Shown: positions 16,699 through 24,956 of the stretch, one piece after another
How positions within the stretch are numbered: position 1 is the stretch's first letter
Layout of the letters: the number at the start of each line of letters is the position of its first letter
From: Achromobacter sp. MYb9
GTDB lineage: Bacteria > Pseudomonadota > Gammaproteobacteria > Burkholderiales > Burkholderiaceae_B
Direction: 5' to 3'
Length of the DNA stretch: 64,000 bases
NCBI RefSeq assembly: GCF_002975275.1
Contig: NZ_PCOQ01000005.1
Span: 248,001 to 312,000, forward strand
Program-made: the position numbers and the translations under genes
Notes under the pieces: generated by a model
What the model was told of the DNA's origin: nothing
What the model saw: the letters and a program-made list of their open reading frames with translations, nothing else
The model's database searches: none

Positions 16699-17736
16699 AT
16701 GCCGCAATCATCGTCGATCAATCGCCGTATCGTGCTGGCTTCGCGCCCGCATGGCGAACCCGCAGACAGCGATTTCCGTCTGGAAACAAGCGACGTCCCG
16801 CAGCCCGGCCCCGGCCAGGTGCTGCTGCGCACCGTGTATCTGTCGCTGGACCCCTATATGCGCGGCCGCATGAGCGATGCGCCGTCCTACGCCGAACCCG
16901 TGCAGATTGGCCAACCGATGGTGGGCGGCACCGTGACGCGGGTCCACGCGTCCAACCATCCCGACTATCAACCCGGCGAATGGGTGCTGGCCCAATCCGG
17001 CTGGCAGGATTTTGCCGTGTCCGACGGCACGGGCCTGCTGCGCCTGGGCGCCAATCCGCAGCATCCGTCCTATTCGCTGGGTGTGCTGGGCATGCCCGGT
17101 TTCACGGGCTACATGGGCTTGCTGGACATCGGCCGGCCCAAGGCCGGTGAAACCGTGGTGGTGGCCGCGGCCAGCGGCGCGGTGGGCGCGGTGGTGGGGC
17201 AGATCGCCAAGATCCACGGCTGCAAGGTCGTGGGCATCGCGGGCGGCGCCGACAAATGCCGCTACGTCGTCGATGAGCTGGGTTTCGACGACTGCCTGGA
17301 CCACAAAGCGCCCGACCTGCCTGGCCGCCTGGCGCGCGCCGTTCCGCAAGGCATCGACATCTACTTCGAAAACGTGGGCGGCGCGGTGTTCGATGCCGTC
17401 CTGCCGCTGTTGAACCCGCGCGCCCGCGTGCCGGTCTGCGGGCTGATCTCGGCCTACAACGCCACCAGCCAGCCCGAGGGACCGGACCGCCTGGCGCTGC
17501 TGATGCGCACCATCCTGACCAAGCGGCTGACGTTCCAGGGCTTCATCATCTTCAACGAATACGCGCACCGCTACGGCGAATTCCGCGAGGCCATGGAAGA
17601 CTTGATCGGGCAAGGCCGCATCAAGTACCGCGAGGACGTGGTCGAAGGGCTGGAGAATGCGCCGCGCGGCCTGATGGGGCTGCTGAAGGGCGAGAACGCC
17701 GGCAAGCGCATCGTGCGCGTCGGCCCGGATCAATAG
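16699..17736 (+). CDS. NADP-dependent MDR oxidoreductase (CurA/PTGR-like)
   Basis: A 345-residue zinc-free medium-chain dehydrogenase/reductase. Markers: SLDPYMRGRM near residue 51, PGFTGYMGLLDIGRPKAGETVVVAAASGAVGAVVGQIAK (substrate loop and Rossmann glycines around 132-172) and DIYFENVGG. This is the leukotriene-B4 12-hydroxydehydrogenase/curcumin reductase group, which reduces alpha,beta-unsaturated ketones with NADPH. A strong AGGAGG lies 9 bases before the ATG. It is followed at 21 bp by a DJ-1/PfpI gene, so the pair may answer reactive carbonyls. Confidence 0.93.
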   Translation: MPQSSSINRRIVLASRPHGEPADSDFRLETSDVPQPGPGQVLLRTVYLSLDPYMRGRMSDAPSYAEPVQIGQPMVGGTVTRVHASNHPDYQPGEWVLAQSGWQDFAVSDGTGLLRLGANPQHPSYSLGVLGMPGFTGYMGLLDIGRPKAGETVVVAAASGAVGAVVGQIAKIHGCKVVGIAGGADKCRYVVDELGFDDCLDHKAPDLPGRLARAVPQGIDIYFENVGGAVFDAVLPLLNPRARVPVCGLISAYNATSQPEGPDRLALLMRTILTKRLTFQGFIIFNEYAHRYGEFREAMEDLIGQGRIKYREDVVEGLENAPRGLMGLLKGENAGKRIVRVGPDQ

Positions 17737-17757
17737 CGCCACGCAACGGAGCGCAAT

Positions 17758-18438
17758 ATGAAAATCCTGATCGTGCTGACTTCGCATGACACGCTGGGCA
17801 ACACCGGCCGCAAGACGGGCTTCTGGCTGGAAGAGTTTGCCGCGCCGTACTACGCCTTCGTCGATGCGGGCGCCACGGTGACGCTGGCGTCGCCCCTGGG
17901 CGGCCAGCCGCCACTGGACCCCAAGAGCGACGACCCGGACGCACAGACCGACGACACGCGGCGCTTTCGCCAGGACGTCGATGCGCAGCGCCGGTTGGCG
18001 TCGACCTTGCGGCTTGCGGATGTGCAGGCCGCCGACTACGACGCGGTGTTCTATCCAGGGGGCCATGGTCCGCTATGGGACCTGGCCGAAGACGCCAAGT
18101 CGGTGGGCCTGATCGAGACCATGCTGGCCGCGGGCAAGCCCGTGGCCGCGGTGTGCCATGCGCCCGGCCTGCTGCGCCACGCCAAGACCGCCGACGGCAA
18201 GCCGCTGGTGCAGGGGCGTCAGGTCACCGGTTTTTCCAATGCGGAAGAAGCGGCGGTGCAATTGACCGACGTCGTGCCGTTCCTGGTCGAAGACGAACTG
18301 ATCCGGCTGGGGGGCTTGTACCGCAGCGGGCCCGACTGGCAGCCGCACGTGGTCACCGATGGATTGCTGGTCACGGGGCAGAATCCGGCCTCTTCCGTGG
18401 GCGTGGCGCAAGCTTTGCTGGAACGGTTGAAGAGCTGA
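17758..18438 (+). CDS. DJ-1/PfpI family protein (type 1 glutamine amidotransferase-like)
   Basis: A 226-residue protein with the nucleophile-elbow Cys133 in AVCHAPG, Glu26 in WLEEF and the loop YPGGHGPLWDL. This combination is that of the Hsp31/glyoxalase III-like branch, which converts methylglyoxal to lactate without glutathione or repairs glycated proteins. The length fits. It lies directly behind an MDR enone/carbonyl reductase on the same strand, which is consistent with a reactive-carbonyl defence unit. A GGAG precedes the ATG. Confidence 0.9.
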   Translation: MKILIVLTSHDTLGNTGRKTGFWLEEFAAPYYAFVDAGATVTLASPLGGQPPLDPKSDDPDAQTDDTRRFRQDVDAQRRLASTLRLADVQAADYDAVFYPGGHGPLWDLAEDAKSVGLIETMLAAGKPVAAVCHAPGLLRHAKTADGKPLVQGRQVTGFSNAEEAAVQLTDVVPFLVEDELIRLGGLYRSGPDWQPHVVTDGLLVTGQNPASSVGVAQALLERLKS

Positions 18439-18459
18439 CACGGTTCGCCAGGATGGCTT

Positions 18460-18497
18460 CGCAGTGTGTCAGAATTGCTACTTTCTGACACACTGCG
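18460..18497. promoter_or_regulatory. 15-bp perfect inverted repeat upstream of the HD-GYP gene
   Basis: CGCAGTGTGTCAGAA (18460-18474) and its exact complement TTCTGACACACTGCG (18483-18497) flank an 8-nt loop. A further CTGACAC half-site lies at 18435-18441, across the stop of the previous gene. There is no U-run. It may be an operator, an mRNA stem in the leader, or a factor-dependent terminator. Confidence 0.6.
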
Positions 18498-18531
18498 TGC
18501 CGTTCCGCTGCAACGCCACGCATCTTTCCTG

Positions 18532-19131
18532 ATGCCCCCAGACGTACCCGAATACCCCGTTGGTTCCTGCGAGGCCGCGCTGTTTGCCGCCATGCAGGCG
18601 CGTGACCCGGCCACGGGCCGACACTGCGACCGGGTGGTCGCGCTGAGTGTGGCGCTGGCCCAGGCTTGCGGGCTGCCCGAATCCGAGCAAGCCGTCGTGG
18701 CCGTCGCCGCCAGACTGCACGACATCGGCAAGATCGGCACGCCCGACCGCGTGCTGTTTTCCCCCAAGCGCCTGGATGCCGACGATTGGGAAATCATGAA
18801 ATCGCATGCCGCCACCGGCGCCGACATCATCATGCAAAGCGCGATGCCGCAACGCGACCTGATCGCGCATGCCGTGCGCCATCATCACGAACACTTCGAC
18901 GGTTGCGGCTATCCGGCAGGGTTGTCGGGGCACGATATCCCGCTGCATTCGCGCATCATTTCGCTAGCGGATTCCTACGACGCGCTGGGCGATACGCGGC
19001 CCTATCACCCGGCGCGTTCGCACGCCGAGATCATGCGTATCCTGAACCGCGAGGCCGGATCCAAGTCCGATCCGGACCTGCTGCGGCTGTTCGAAGCGAT
19101 GATGTTGAAAAGCCCGTTGCGCGTGCCATAG
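18532..19131 (+). CDS. Stand-alone HD-GYP domain phosphohydrolase
   Basis: A 199-residue protein that is almost only an HD-GYP domain. It has HDIGK at residues 63-67 and the extended HHHEHFDGCGYP at 117-128, with further metal-site residues in LADSYDAL. HD-GYP enzymes linearise and hydrolyse cyclic di-GMP to GMP. There is no receiver, PAS or membrane sensor, so activity would be set by expression or by a partner. An in-frame GTG at 18466 would put the first codons inside the large hairpin; the ATG at MPPDVPEYP is preferred, although its ribosome-binding site is weak. Confidence 0.87.
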   Translation: MPPDVPEYPVGSCEAALFAAMQARDPATGRHCDRVVALSVALAQACGLPESEQAVVAVAARLHDIGKIGTPDRVLFSPKRLDADDWEIMKSHAATGADIIMQSAMPQRDLIAHAVRHHHEHFDGCGYPAGLSGHDIPLHSRIISLADSYDALGDTRPYHPARSHAEIMRILNREAGSKSDPDLLRLFEAMMLKSPLRVP

Positions 19132-19146
19132 CGGCACGCGCCGGCG

Positions 19147-20745
19147 TCATTTCAGACGGTAGTTGGCCGCGACCACGGCCAGGCTCTGCAACGTCCGCTG
19201 CTGCCAGGCGGCGTCGTGACCCAGTTCTTCGGCCAGGATGCGCGCCACTTCCGGCGCGGCCAGCATCGCGGCTTCGCTGTCCAGGAATAGCGCGCGGTTG
19301 CGGCGGGCCAGCACGTCTTCGGCGCTGCGCGCCAATTCGAAACGCGCGGCGAAACGCACGTGCGCTTCCGACAGGCCGCTGGCGTTGACCAGCATGCGGT
19401 CAGCGCCAGGCAGCGCCTTCAGGATGGCCAGGTCGCTGCCGTAGTAGCTGTCCGGCGTGCCGGCGTGTTCCTGCGCAGGCGCCAGGCCGGAGGCGCCGTG
19501 CAGCGGCAACGATTCGGTGCGGCAGGTGGCCTGCGTCAGCAATTGGTGCTGGATGGCGGTATCCACCACGTCCTGCGCCATGCGGCGGTACGTCGTCCAC
19601 TTGCCGCCCGTCACCGTCACCAACCCGGCGTTGGACACCAGGATGGTGTGTTCGCGCGACAGCTGCTTGGTCGACGCCTCGCCGGTGGCCTTGACCAGCG
19701 GGCGCAGGCCTGCCCAGACGCTGGTGACGTCGTCGCGCGTGGGCTTGCGGCTGAGGTAGCGCGCCGCCGTGCCCAGAATGAAATCCACGTCCTGGGCGCC
19801 GGCTTCCGGATCCAGCGGCAGGTCGTCGCGCGGCGTGTCGGTCGTGCCCACGATGGTGTGGCCGTTCCATGGCACGACGAACAGCACGCGGCCGTCATCG
19901 GTCTTGGGGATCAGGATGGCGCGATTGCCGGGCAGGAAGTCGCGCGGCAAGGTCAGGTGCACGCCCTGGCTGGGCGCGACCATGGTCGGCGCGTTCTTGT
20001 CTTCCATGCGGCGCACGGCATCCACCCAGACACCGGTGGCGTTGATCACGCACCGGGCGCGCAATGAAAAACTGGCGCCGCCGATCACGTCTTGCGCCGT
20101 CACGCCGTCAACCTTCCCGTTGCTGGTGGTCAGCCCGGTGGCGCGCACGTAGTTCACCGCCGTGCCGCCCTGGTCGAAGAGCGTGCGCATCAGGCTCATG
20201 GCCAGGCGTGCGTCGTCGAACTGGCCGTCGTAATACAGCACGCCACCCTTCAAGCCGCGGCCATTGACGCTTTCGGCCAGCGTCGGCGCGTTGGCCAGCG
20301 TGTCGCGGCGCGACAGCCAGCGGCTGGGCGCCAGGTTCAGTTTGCCGGCCAGCATGTCGTACATCTTCAGGCCGATGCCGTAGAAGGGCTGGTCCATCCA
20401 GTTGTACGCGGGCACCACGAAGCCCAGCGGCCACACCAGGTGCGGCGCGTTGCGGTTGAGCAGGCCGCGTTCGTGCAGCGCTTCGCGCACCAGGCTGACG
20501 TTGCCTTGGGCCAGATAGCGCACGCCGCCGTGCACCAGCTTAGTGGCCTTGCTGGAGGTGCCCTTGGCGAAGTCGGCGCCTTCGATCAACAACGTGCGGT
20601 AGCCGCGCGAGGCGGCATCGACGGCCGTGCCCAGGCCCGTCGCGCCGCCGCCGATGACGATGACGTCCCAGGAAGGCGTGTTGTCCAGGGTGGACAACAG
20701 GCGGTTGCGGTCGGGCGGGGTGACGTTGGCGAGCGGTTGGTTCAT
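19147..20745 (-). CDS. glpD: Aerobic glycerol-3-phosphate dehydrogenase GlpD
   Basis: A 532-residue FAD enzyme that oxidises glycerol-3-phosphate to dihydroxyacetone phosphate and passes electrons to quinone at the inner membrane. It has the dinucleotide motif VIVIGGGATGLGTA (around 29-42), SSKATKLVHGGVRYL for FAD and substrate binding, and the C-terminal helical DAO_C domain. The size is typical of GlpD. It lies downstream of glpR on the same strand and beside a glycerol-type ABC importer, so it should handle the imported substrate after phosphorylation. Confidence 0.95.
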   Translation of the reverse strand: MNQPLANVTPPDRNRLLSTLDNTPSWDVIVIGGGATGLGTAVDAASRGYRTLLIEGADFAKGTSSKATKLVHGGVRYLAQGNVSLVREALHERGLLNRNAPHLVWPLGFVVPAYNWMDQPFYGIGLKMYDMLAGKLNLAPSRWLSRRDTLANAPTLAESVNGRGLKGGVLYYDGQFDDARLAMSLMRTLFDQGGTAVNYVRATGLTTSNGKVDGVTAQDVIGGASFSLRARCVINATGVWVDAVRRMEDKNAPTMVAPSQGVHLTLPRDFLPGNRAILIPKTDDGRVLFVVPWNGHTIVGTTDTPRDDLPLDPEAGAQDVDFILGTAARYLSRKPTRDDVTSVWAGLRPLVKATGEASTKQLSREHTILVSNAGLVTVTGGKWTTYRRMAQDVVDTAIQHQLLTQATCRTESLPLHGASGLAPAQEHAGTPDSYYGSDLAILKALPGADRMLVNASGLSEAHVRFAARFELARSAEDVLARRNRALFLDSEAAMLAAPEVARILAEELGHDAAWQQRTLQSLAVVAANYRLK

Positions 20746-20836
20746 AAGTCGTTGCGGCGGGGCCGCCAGGTAAAAGCGTGGTTGTCGTGTGCGGGCGGGC
20801 GGCGGCGGGCGGTGAGTCCGGGTCCGGCGCGCCGGT

Positions 20837-21685
20837 TCAAGCGTGGGATGCCGAAGGGTTCGTGGAGGCCGTGGCGCCAGCCGATACCTCGGCTGCCGGC
20901 GCCCCGGCGGCCGCGTTCGGCGCCGCCGCCACTTCGCAGCGCACGCCGGAATCCAGCAGCACTTGCGCCAGGGGCTCTTGCGGATGCGCGTCGGTGAAAA
21001 AGCGGTCGATCTGCGATATGTGCGCCAGTTCCACCATGGCCTGGCGTTTGAATTTGCTGCTGTCGGCCGCCAGCCAGACCTCGCGCGATTGCTCGATGAT
21101 GGTTCGCGCCACGCGTACCTCGCGGAAGTCGTAGTCGCGCAGCGTGCCGTCGGCTTCGATGCCCGAAATGCCGATCAGCCCGATATCCACCTTGAACTGC
21201 CGGATGAAGTCCATGGTGGCTTCGCCGACGATGCCGCGGTCGCGCGAACGCACCACGCCGCCCGCGACGATGACTTCGCAGTCGGGGTTGTCGGACAGGA
21301 TGTCCGCCACGTGCAGATTGTTCGTAATGACGCGCAGGCCGCGATGGCGCAGCAGGGCGCGTGCGATGGCCTCGGTGGTGGTGCCGATGTTCAGGATCAG
21401 TGAACAGCCGTCGGGCACGGCGCGGGCCACGGCTTCGGCGATGCGCTGCTTGCCGGCTGCGTGCAGTCCCTGGCGCTTACGGTAGGCGATGTTCTCGATG
21501 GTCGAGGCCTCGATGCGCACGCCGCCGTGAAAGCGCGACAGCAGGCCGGCTTCGGAAAGGATGTTCACGTCGCGCCGCACCGTCTGCAGCGTGACGTCAA
21601 AGCGTTTGGCAAGCTCTTCGATCGATGCCGAGCCCTGGGCCCGCACCATTTCGATCAAAGCGCTTTGTCGTGGATTCAGTGTCAT
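20837..21685 (-). CDS. glpR: DeoR family repressor GlpR
   Basis: A 282-residue DeoR/GlpR repressor: N-terminal helix-turn-helix (NPRQSALIEMVRAQGSASIEELAKRFDVTLQTVRRDV) and a sugar-phosphate-binding domain with LNIGTTTEAIARAL and DYDFREVRVARTII. GlpR proteins release DNA on binding glycerol-3-phosphate. The C-terminus has an extra Ala-rich tail of about 30 residues. It is transcribed divergently from the ABC operon and precedes glpD by 91 bp. The frame stays open for 1.4 kb upstream of the true ATG, only because of GC bias. Confidence 0.93.
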   Translation of the reverse strand: MTLNPRQSALIEMVRAQGSASIEELAKRFDVTLQTVRRDVNILSEAGLLSRFHGGVRIEASTIENIAYRKRQGLHAAGKQRIAEAVARAVPDGCSLILNIGTTTEAIARALLRHRGLRVITNNLHVADILSDNPDCEVIVAGGVVRSRDRGIVGEATMDFIRQFKVDIGLIGISGIEADGTLRDYDFREVRVARTIIEQSREVWLAADSSKFKRQAMVELAHISQIDRFFTDAHPQEPLAQVLLDSGVRCEVAAAPNAAAGAPAAEVSAGATASTNPSASHA

Positions 21686-21704
21686 GGACGAATGATAAAA
21701 CAAC

Positions 21705-21779
21705 AAAAGCGAAAAATAATGCCGCACTGCAAGATTGTTTTTTGTTCGCTTCTTGGGTAAAACGCACAAAAAACGAAAG
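21705..21779. promoter_or_regulatory. GlpR-like operator half-sites in the glpR/glpS divergent promoter
   Basis: AAGCGAA (21707-21713), its complement TTCGCTT (21745-21751) and AAACGAAA (21771-21778) lie in an AT-rich stretch. DeoR-family repressors commonly bind TTCGTTT-like repeats, so these are the probable GlpR sites controlling both directions. Confidence 0.5.
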
Positions 21780-21806
21780 CCATCTGAAAGAGTATGCTCA
21801 TGCTGT

Positions 21807-21822
21807 TGCGCGCATTCGCGCA
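21807..21822 (+). repeat. Short hairpin in the glpS leader
   Basis: TGCGCG and CGCGCA flank a CATT loop, 74 bp before the glpS ATG. It would fold in the 5' leader of the ABC operon mRNA. Function unknown. Confidence 0.3.
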
Positions 21823-21895
21823 CAGGCAGTGCGCTGTACCGAATACCGAAGTCCGTGTGAAAAATAGGGACATATAAGTAGGTAGAGGAGACTAG

Positions 21896-22981
21896 ATGCA
21901 GCTGACCTTGGACAGGATTGGTTTGCGGGCCGGCTCGCAGACGCACCTGACCCCCATGAGCCTGGCCCCGGTTCCGGGCGCCATGACGGTATTGCTGGGG
22001 GCGACCCTGGCTGGCAAGACGTCGCTGATGCGCATCATGGCGGGGCTGGACCGGCCGACCGAGGGCCGCGTGCTGGTCGACGGCGCCGACGTGACCGGCG
22101 TGCCGGTGCGCCAGCGCAACGTCGCCATGGTCTACCAGCAGTTCATCAACTATCCGTCCATGTCGGTCCACGACAACATTGCGTCCCCGTTGAAACTGCG
22201 TGGGGAACGGGACATCCGCGAAAAGGTTCGCGCCATGGCGGCGCGCCTGCACATCGACCACCTGCTGGACCGTTACCCCTCGGAACTGTCTGGGGGGCAG
22301 CAGCAGCGCGTGGCGCTGGCCCGGGCGCTGGTCAAGGACGCGCCGTTGATTCTGCTGGACGAGCCGCTGGTCAATCTGGACTACAAGTTGCGCGAAGAAC
22401 TGCGCGAAGAACTGTCCGAACTGTTCGCGGAAGGACGTTCCACGGTGGTGTACGCCACCACCGAACCCGGTGAAGCGCTGTTGCTTGGCGGCCACACGGC
22501 GGTACTGGACGCCGGCGAACTGTTGCAATACGGCCCGACCGCCGAGGTCTTTCACCGGCCCAATTCGATCCGGGTCGCGCGCGCGTTCAGCGATCCGCCC
22601 ATGAATCTGTTCGCCGCGCGCCGCACGGACGCGGGCTTCGTCCTGGAAGGCCAGATGGCGGTGGCGCGCCACTTGCCGCCCGGCACGGGCGCGGACCTGA
22701 CCGCGGGCTTGCGCGCCGGGGCCTTGGACGTCGCGCCGCGCCCCGGCCACATCGGCCTGCCCGGCGTGGTGAAGCTGGCGGAGATATCCGGGTCGGACAC
22801 CTTCGTCCACGCGGAAACGGCGGCGGGTAATGTCGTTGCGCAATTGCCGGGGGTGCACCGGTACACGCTGGACCAGCGCGTCGAGCTGTATTTCGACCCG
22901 GCGCAGACCTATGCCTTCGGCGCCGATGGCGCGCTGCTGGCCGCGCCTCGGCAACCTGCCGGCGCCGGGGAGGTAGCCTGA
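21896..22981 (+). CDS. glpS: Glycerol-type ABC transporter ATP-binding protein GlpS
   Basis: A 361-residue MalK-type ATPase with a C-terminal TOBE region. It has Walker A GATLAGKT (35-42), intact signature LSGGQ (131-135) and Walker B LILLDEP. The H-loop histidine is replaced: the sequence is ATTEPGEA with Thr189 where TH-D is expected. Its partner GlpT has the opposite defect. A GAGGAG lies before the ATG. It is the first gene of glpSTPQ-DUF2160-glpV, an importer for glycerol or a similar polyol as in Rhizobium glpVSTPQ. The substrate assignment rests on glpD and glpR next door. Confidence 0.88.
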   Translation: MQLTLDRIGLRAGSQTHLTPMSLAPVPGAMTVLLGATLAGKTSLMRIMAGLDRPTEGRVLVDGADVTGVPVRQRNVAMVYQQFINYPSMSVHDNIASPLKLRGERDIREKVRAMAARLHIDHLLDRYPSELSGGQQQRVALARALVKDAPLILLDEPLVNLDYKLREELREELSELFAEGRSTVVYATTEPGEALLLGGHTAVLDAGELLQYGPTAEVFHRPNSIRVARAFSDPPMNLFAARRTDAGFVLEGQMAVARHLPPGTGADLTAGLRAGALDVAPRPGHIGLPGVVKLAEISGSDTFVHAETAAGNVVAQLPGVHRYTLDQRVELYFDPAQTYAFGADGALLAAPRQPAGAGEVA

Positions 22982-24069
22982 TGGCGCAGATCGAGCTGGA
23001 CCTGTCGCACTCCTACGTGGCCGATCCCAAGACCGACGAGGACTACGCGCTGCTGCCACTGAAGTTCACGTTCCGCGACGGCGGCGCCTATGCCTTGCTG
23101 GGGCCGTCGGGCTGCGGCAAGACCACCTTGCTGAATTGCGTGTCGGGTTTGCTGCGGCCATCGCATGGCCGCATCCTGTTCGATGGGCAGGACGTCACCG
23201 CCAAGACCCCGCAGGCGCGCAACATTGCCCAGGTGTTCCAGTTTCCCGTCGTGTACGACACGATGACAGTGGCGGAAAACCTGGCGTTCCCGCTGCGCAA
23301 CCGCGGCATCGCGCCGGATCGCATCCGCGAACGCGTGGGCCGCATCGCCGAAATGCTCGAGATGTCAGCCGTGCTGGACCGCCGTGCCAGCGGTTTGACG
23401 GCCGACGCCAAGCAGAAGATCTCGTTGGGGCGCGGCCTGGTGCGTAGCGACGTGTCGGCCATTCTGTTCGACGAGCCGCTGACGGTTATCGACCCGCAAC
23501 TGAAATGGGAACTGCGGCGCAAGCTCAAGGAAATCCATCACGAGTTCAAGTTGACGCTAATCTACGTGACCCACGACCAGACCGAAGCGTTGACTTTCGC
23601 CGACCAGGTCATGGTGATGGCGCGGGGCCGCGCCGTGCAAGTCGGCAGCGCCGATGACCTGTTCGAACGGCCCGCCCACACGTTCGTCGGTCACTTCATC
23701 GGCTCTCCCGGCATGAACTTCCTGCCCGCGCAATGGCGCGACGGCGCACTGATGGTGGGGCAAAGCCGCGTTGGCGGCGCGCCCGAGGACCTGGGCGCCA
23801 AGCTGGCGGGGGCAGGCCCCGTCAAGCTGGGGGTGCGCCCTGAATACCTGCGCGTGACCGATGCCGGCGCGGCTGGCGCGGTGCCCGTGCGCGTGGACCG
23901 GGTGCAGGACGTGGGCACCTATACCCTGCTGGTGGGCGACTTCGAGGGCGTCCCGGTGCGGGCCCGGCTCGGCAGCCGGGTCGTGCCGGCCGCGGCGGGC
24001 GGCACGGTCTGGCTGTCGGTGCTTAACCCGCATACCTGCTTCTACCGCGACGAGGCGCTGATTCCATGA
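22981..24069 (+). CDS. glpT: Glycerol-type ABC transporter ATP-binding protein GlpT
   Basis: A 362-residue second ATPase of the importer. Walker A GPSGCGKT (41-48), Walker B ILFDEP and the H-loop VTHDQTEA (His198) are intact, but the ABC signature is LTADAKQK (139-146) instead of LSGGQ. With GlpS it should make a heterodimer with one good and one poor ATP site. The C-terminal half is a TOBE-like regulatory domain. Start and previous stop share one base (TGATG), so translation is coupled. This GlpT is an ATPase, not the E. coli glycerol-3-phosphate antiporter of that name. Confidence 0.88.
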   Translation: MAQIELDLSHSYVADPKTDEDYALLPLKFTFRDGGAYALLGPSGCGKTTLLNCVSGLLRPSHGRILFDGQDVTAKTPQARNIAQVFQFPVVYDTMTVAENLAFPLRNRGIAPDRIRERVGRIAEMLEMSAVLDRRASGLTADAKQKISLGRGLVRSDVSAILFDEPLTVIDPQLKWELRRKLKEIHHEFKLTLIYVTHDQTEALTFADQVMVMARGRAVQVGSADDLFERPAHTFVGHFIGSPGMNFLPAQWRDGALMVGQSRVGGAPEDLGAKLAGAGPVKLGVRPEYLRVTDAGAAGAVPVRVDRVQDVGTYTLLVGDFEGVPVRARLGSRVVPAAAGGTVWLSVLNPHTCFYRDEALIP

Positions 24070-24956
24070 AACCCATTGATCACCGGGCCTGGTTCCTGGT
24101 CCTGCCCGTGGTGCTGTGCGTGGCATTCTCGGCCATCCTGCCACTGATGACCATCGTCAACTATTCGGTGCAGGACATCATTTCCCCCGAACGCCGCGTC
24201 TTCGTCGGAACGGAATGGTACGCCGCGGTGTTGCAGGACGAGGAACTGCATGGCGCCTTGTTCCGGCAGATCGGCTTTTCGCTGGCGGTGTTGGCCATCG
24301 AGATCCCCCTTGGCATCCTGCTGGCGCTGTCGATGCCGGCCAGCGGCTGGCGCGCCTCGGCCGTGCTGGTGATCATCGCGCTGTCGCTGCTGATTCCGTG
24401 GAACGTCGTCGGCACCATCTGGCAGGTTTTCGGCCGTACCGACATCGGCCTGCTGGGCGCCACCTTGTCCTGGCTGGGCGTGGACTACAACTACACCGGC
24501 AATGACGTGGACGCCTGGGTGACGGTGCTGGTCATGGACGTCTGGCACTGGACGCCGCTGGTCGCGCTGCTGTGCTATGCGGGGCTGCGGGCCATCCCCG
24601 ACGCCTACTACCAGGCCGCCCGCATCGACGGCGCGTCGCGCCTGGCCGTGTTCCGCTACATCCAGCTGCCCAAGATGCGCGGCGTACTGATGATCGCGGT
24701 GCTGCTGCGCTTCATGGACAGTTTCATGATCTACACCGAGCCGTTCGTGCTGACGGGCGGCGGACCGGGCAATGCCACGACGTTCCTGTCGCAGTACCTG
24801 ACGCAGAAGGCCGTGGGCCAGTTCGACCTGGGGCCGGCCGCGGCGTTTTCGATCATCTACTTCCTGATCATCCTGCTGCTGTGCTTCATCCTCTACAACT
24901 GGATGCAGCGTGCGGGCACGACCGGCGGCGTCGACGAGGAGCATGCCAATGCGTGA
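24066..24956 (+). CDS. glpP: Glycerol-type ABC transporter permease GlpP
   Basis: A 296-residue MalF-like permease with six membrane helices. The cytoplasmic EAA loop is YYQAARIDGASRLAVFRYIQLPKM (around residues 179-202), which docks on the ATPases. The periplasmic loop before helix 2 is moderately long. ATGA overlap with glpT shows coupled translation. It pairs with the following GlpQ to form the membrane channel. Confidence 0.9.
   Translation: MKPIDHRAWFLVLPVVLCVAFSAILPLMTIVNYSVQDIISPERRVFVGTEWYAAVLQDEELHGALFRQIGFSLAVLAIEIPLGILLALSMPASGWRASAVLVIIALSLLIPWNVVGTIWQVFGRTDIGLLGATLSWLGVDYNYTGNDVDAWVTVLVMDVWHWTPLVALLCYAGLRAIPDAYYQAARIDGASRLAVFRYIQLPKMRGVLMIAVLLRFMDSFMIYTEPFVLTGGGPGNATTFLSQYLTQKAVGQFDLGPAAAFSIIYFLIILLLCFILYNWMQRAGTTGGVDEEHANA

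Noticed and set aside
20837-23059. A minus-strand frame open for 740 codons that includes glpR and continues antisense to glpS.
   Set aside because: Only the last 282 codons encode a recognisable protein (GlpR). The upstream part is Arg/Gly/Gln-rich, has no start signal and is antisense to a clear ATPase gene. It is a GC-bias artefact.
22981-24069. Reading GlpT as a pseudogene because the ABC signature is missing.
   Set aside because: The frame is intact, Walker A, Walker B and H-loop are normal, and the partner has a complementary change. Specialisation is more likely than decay.
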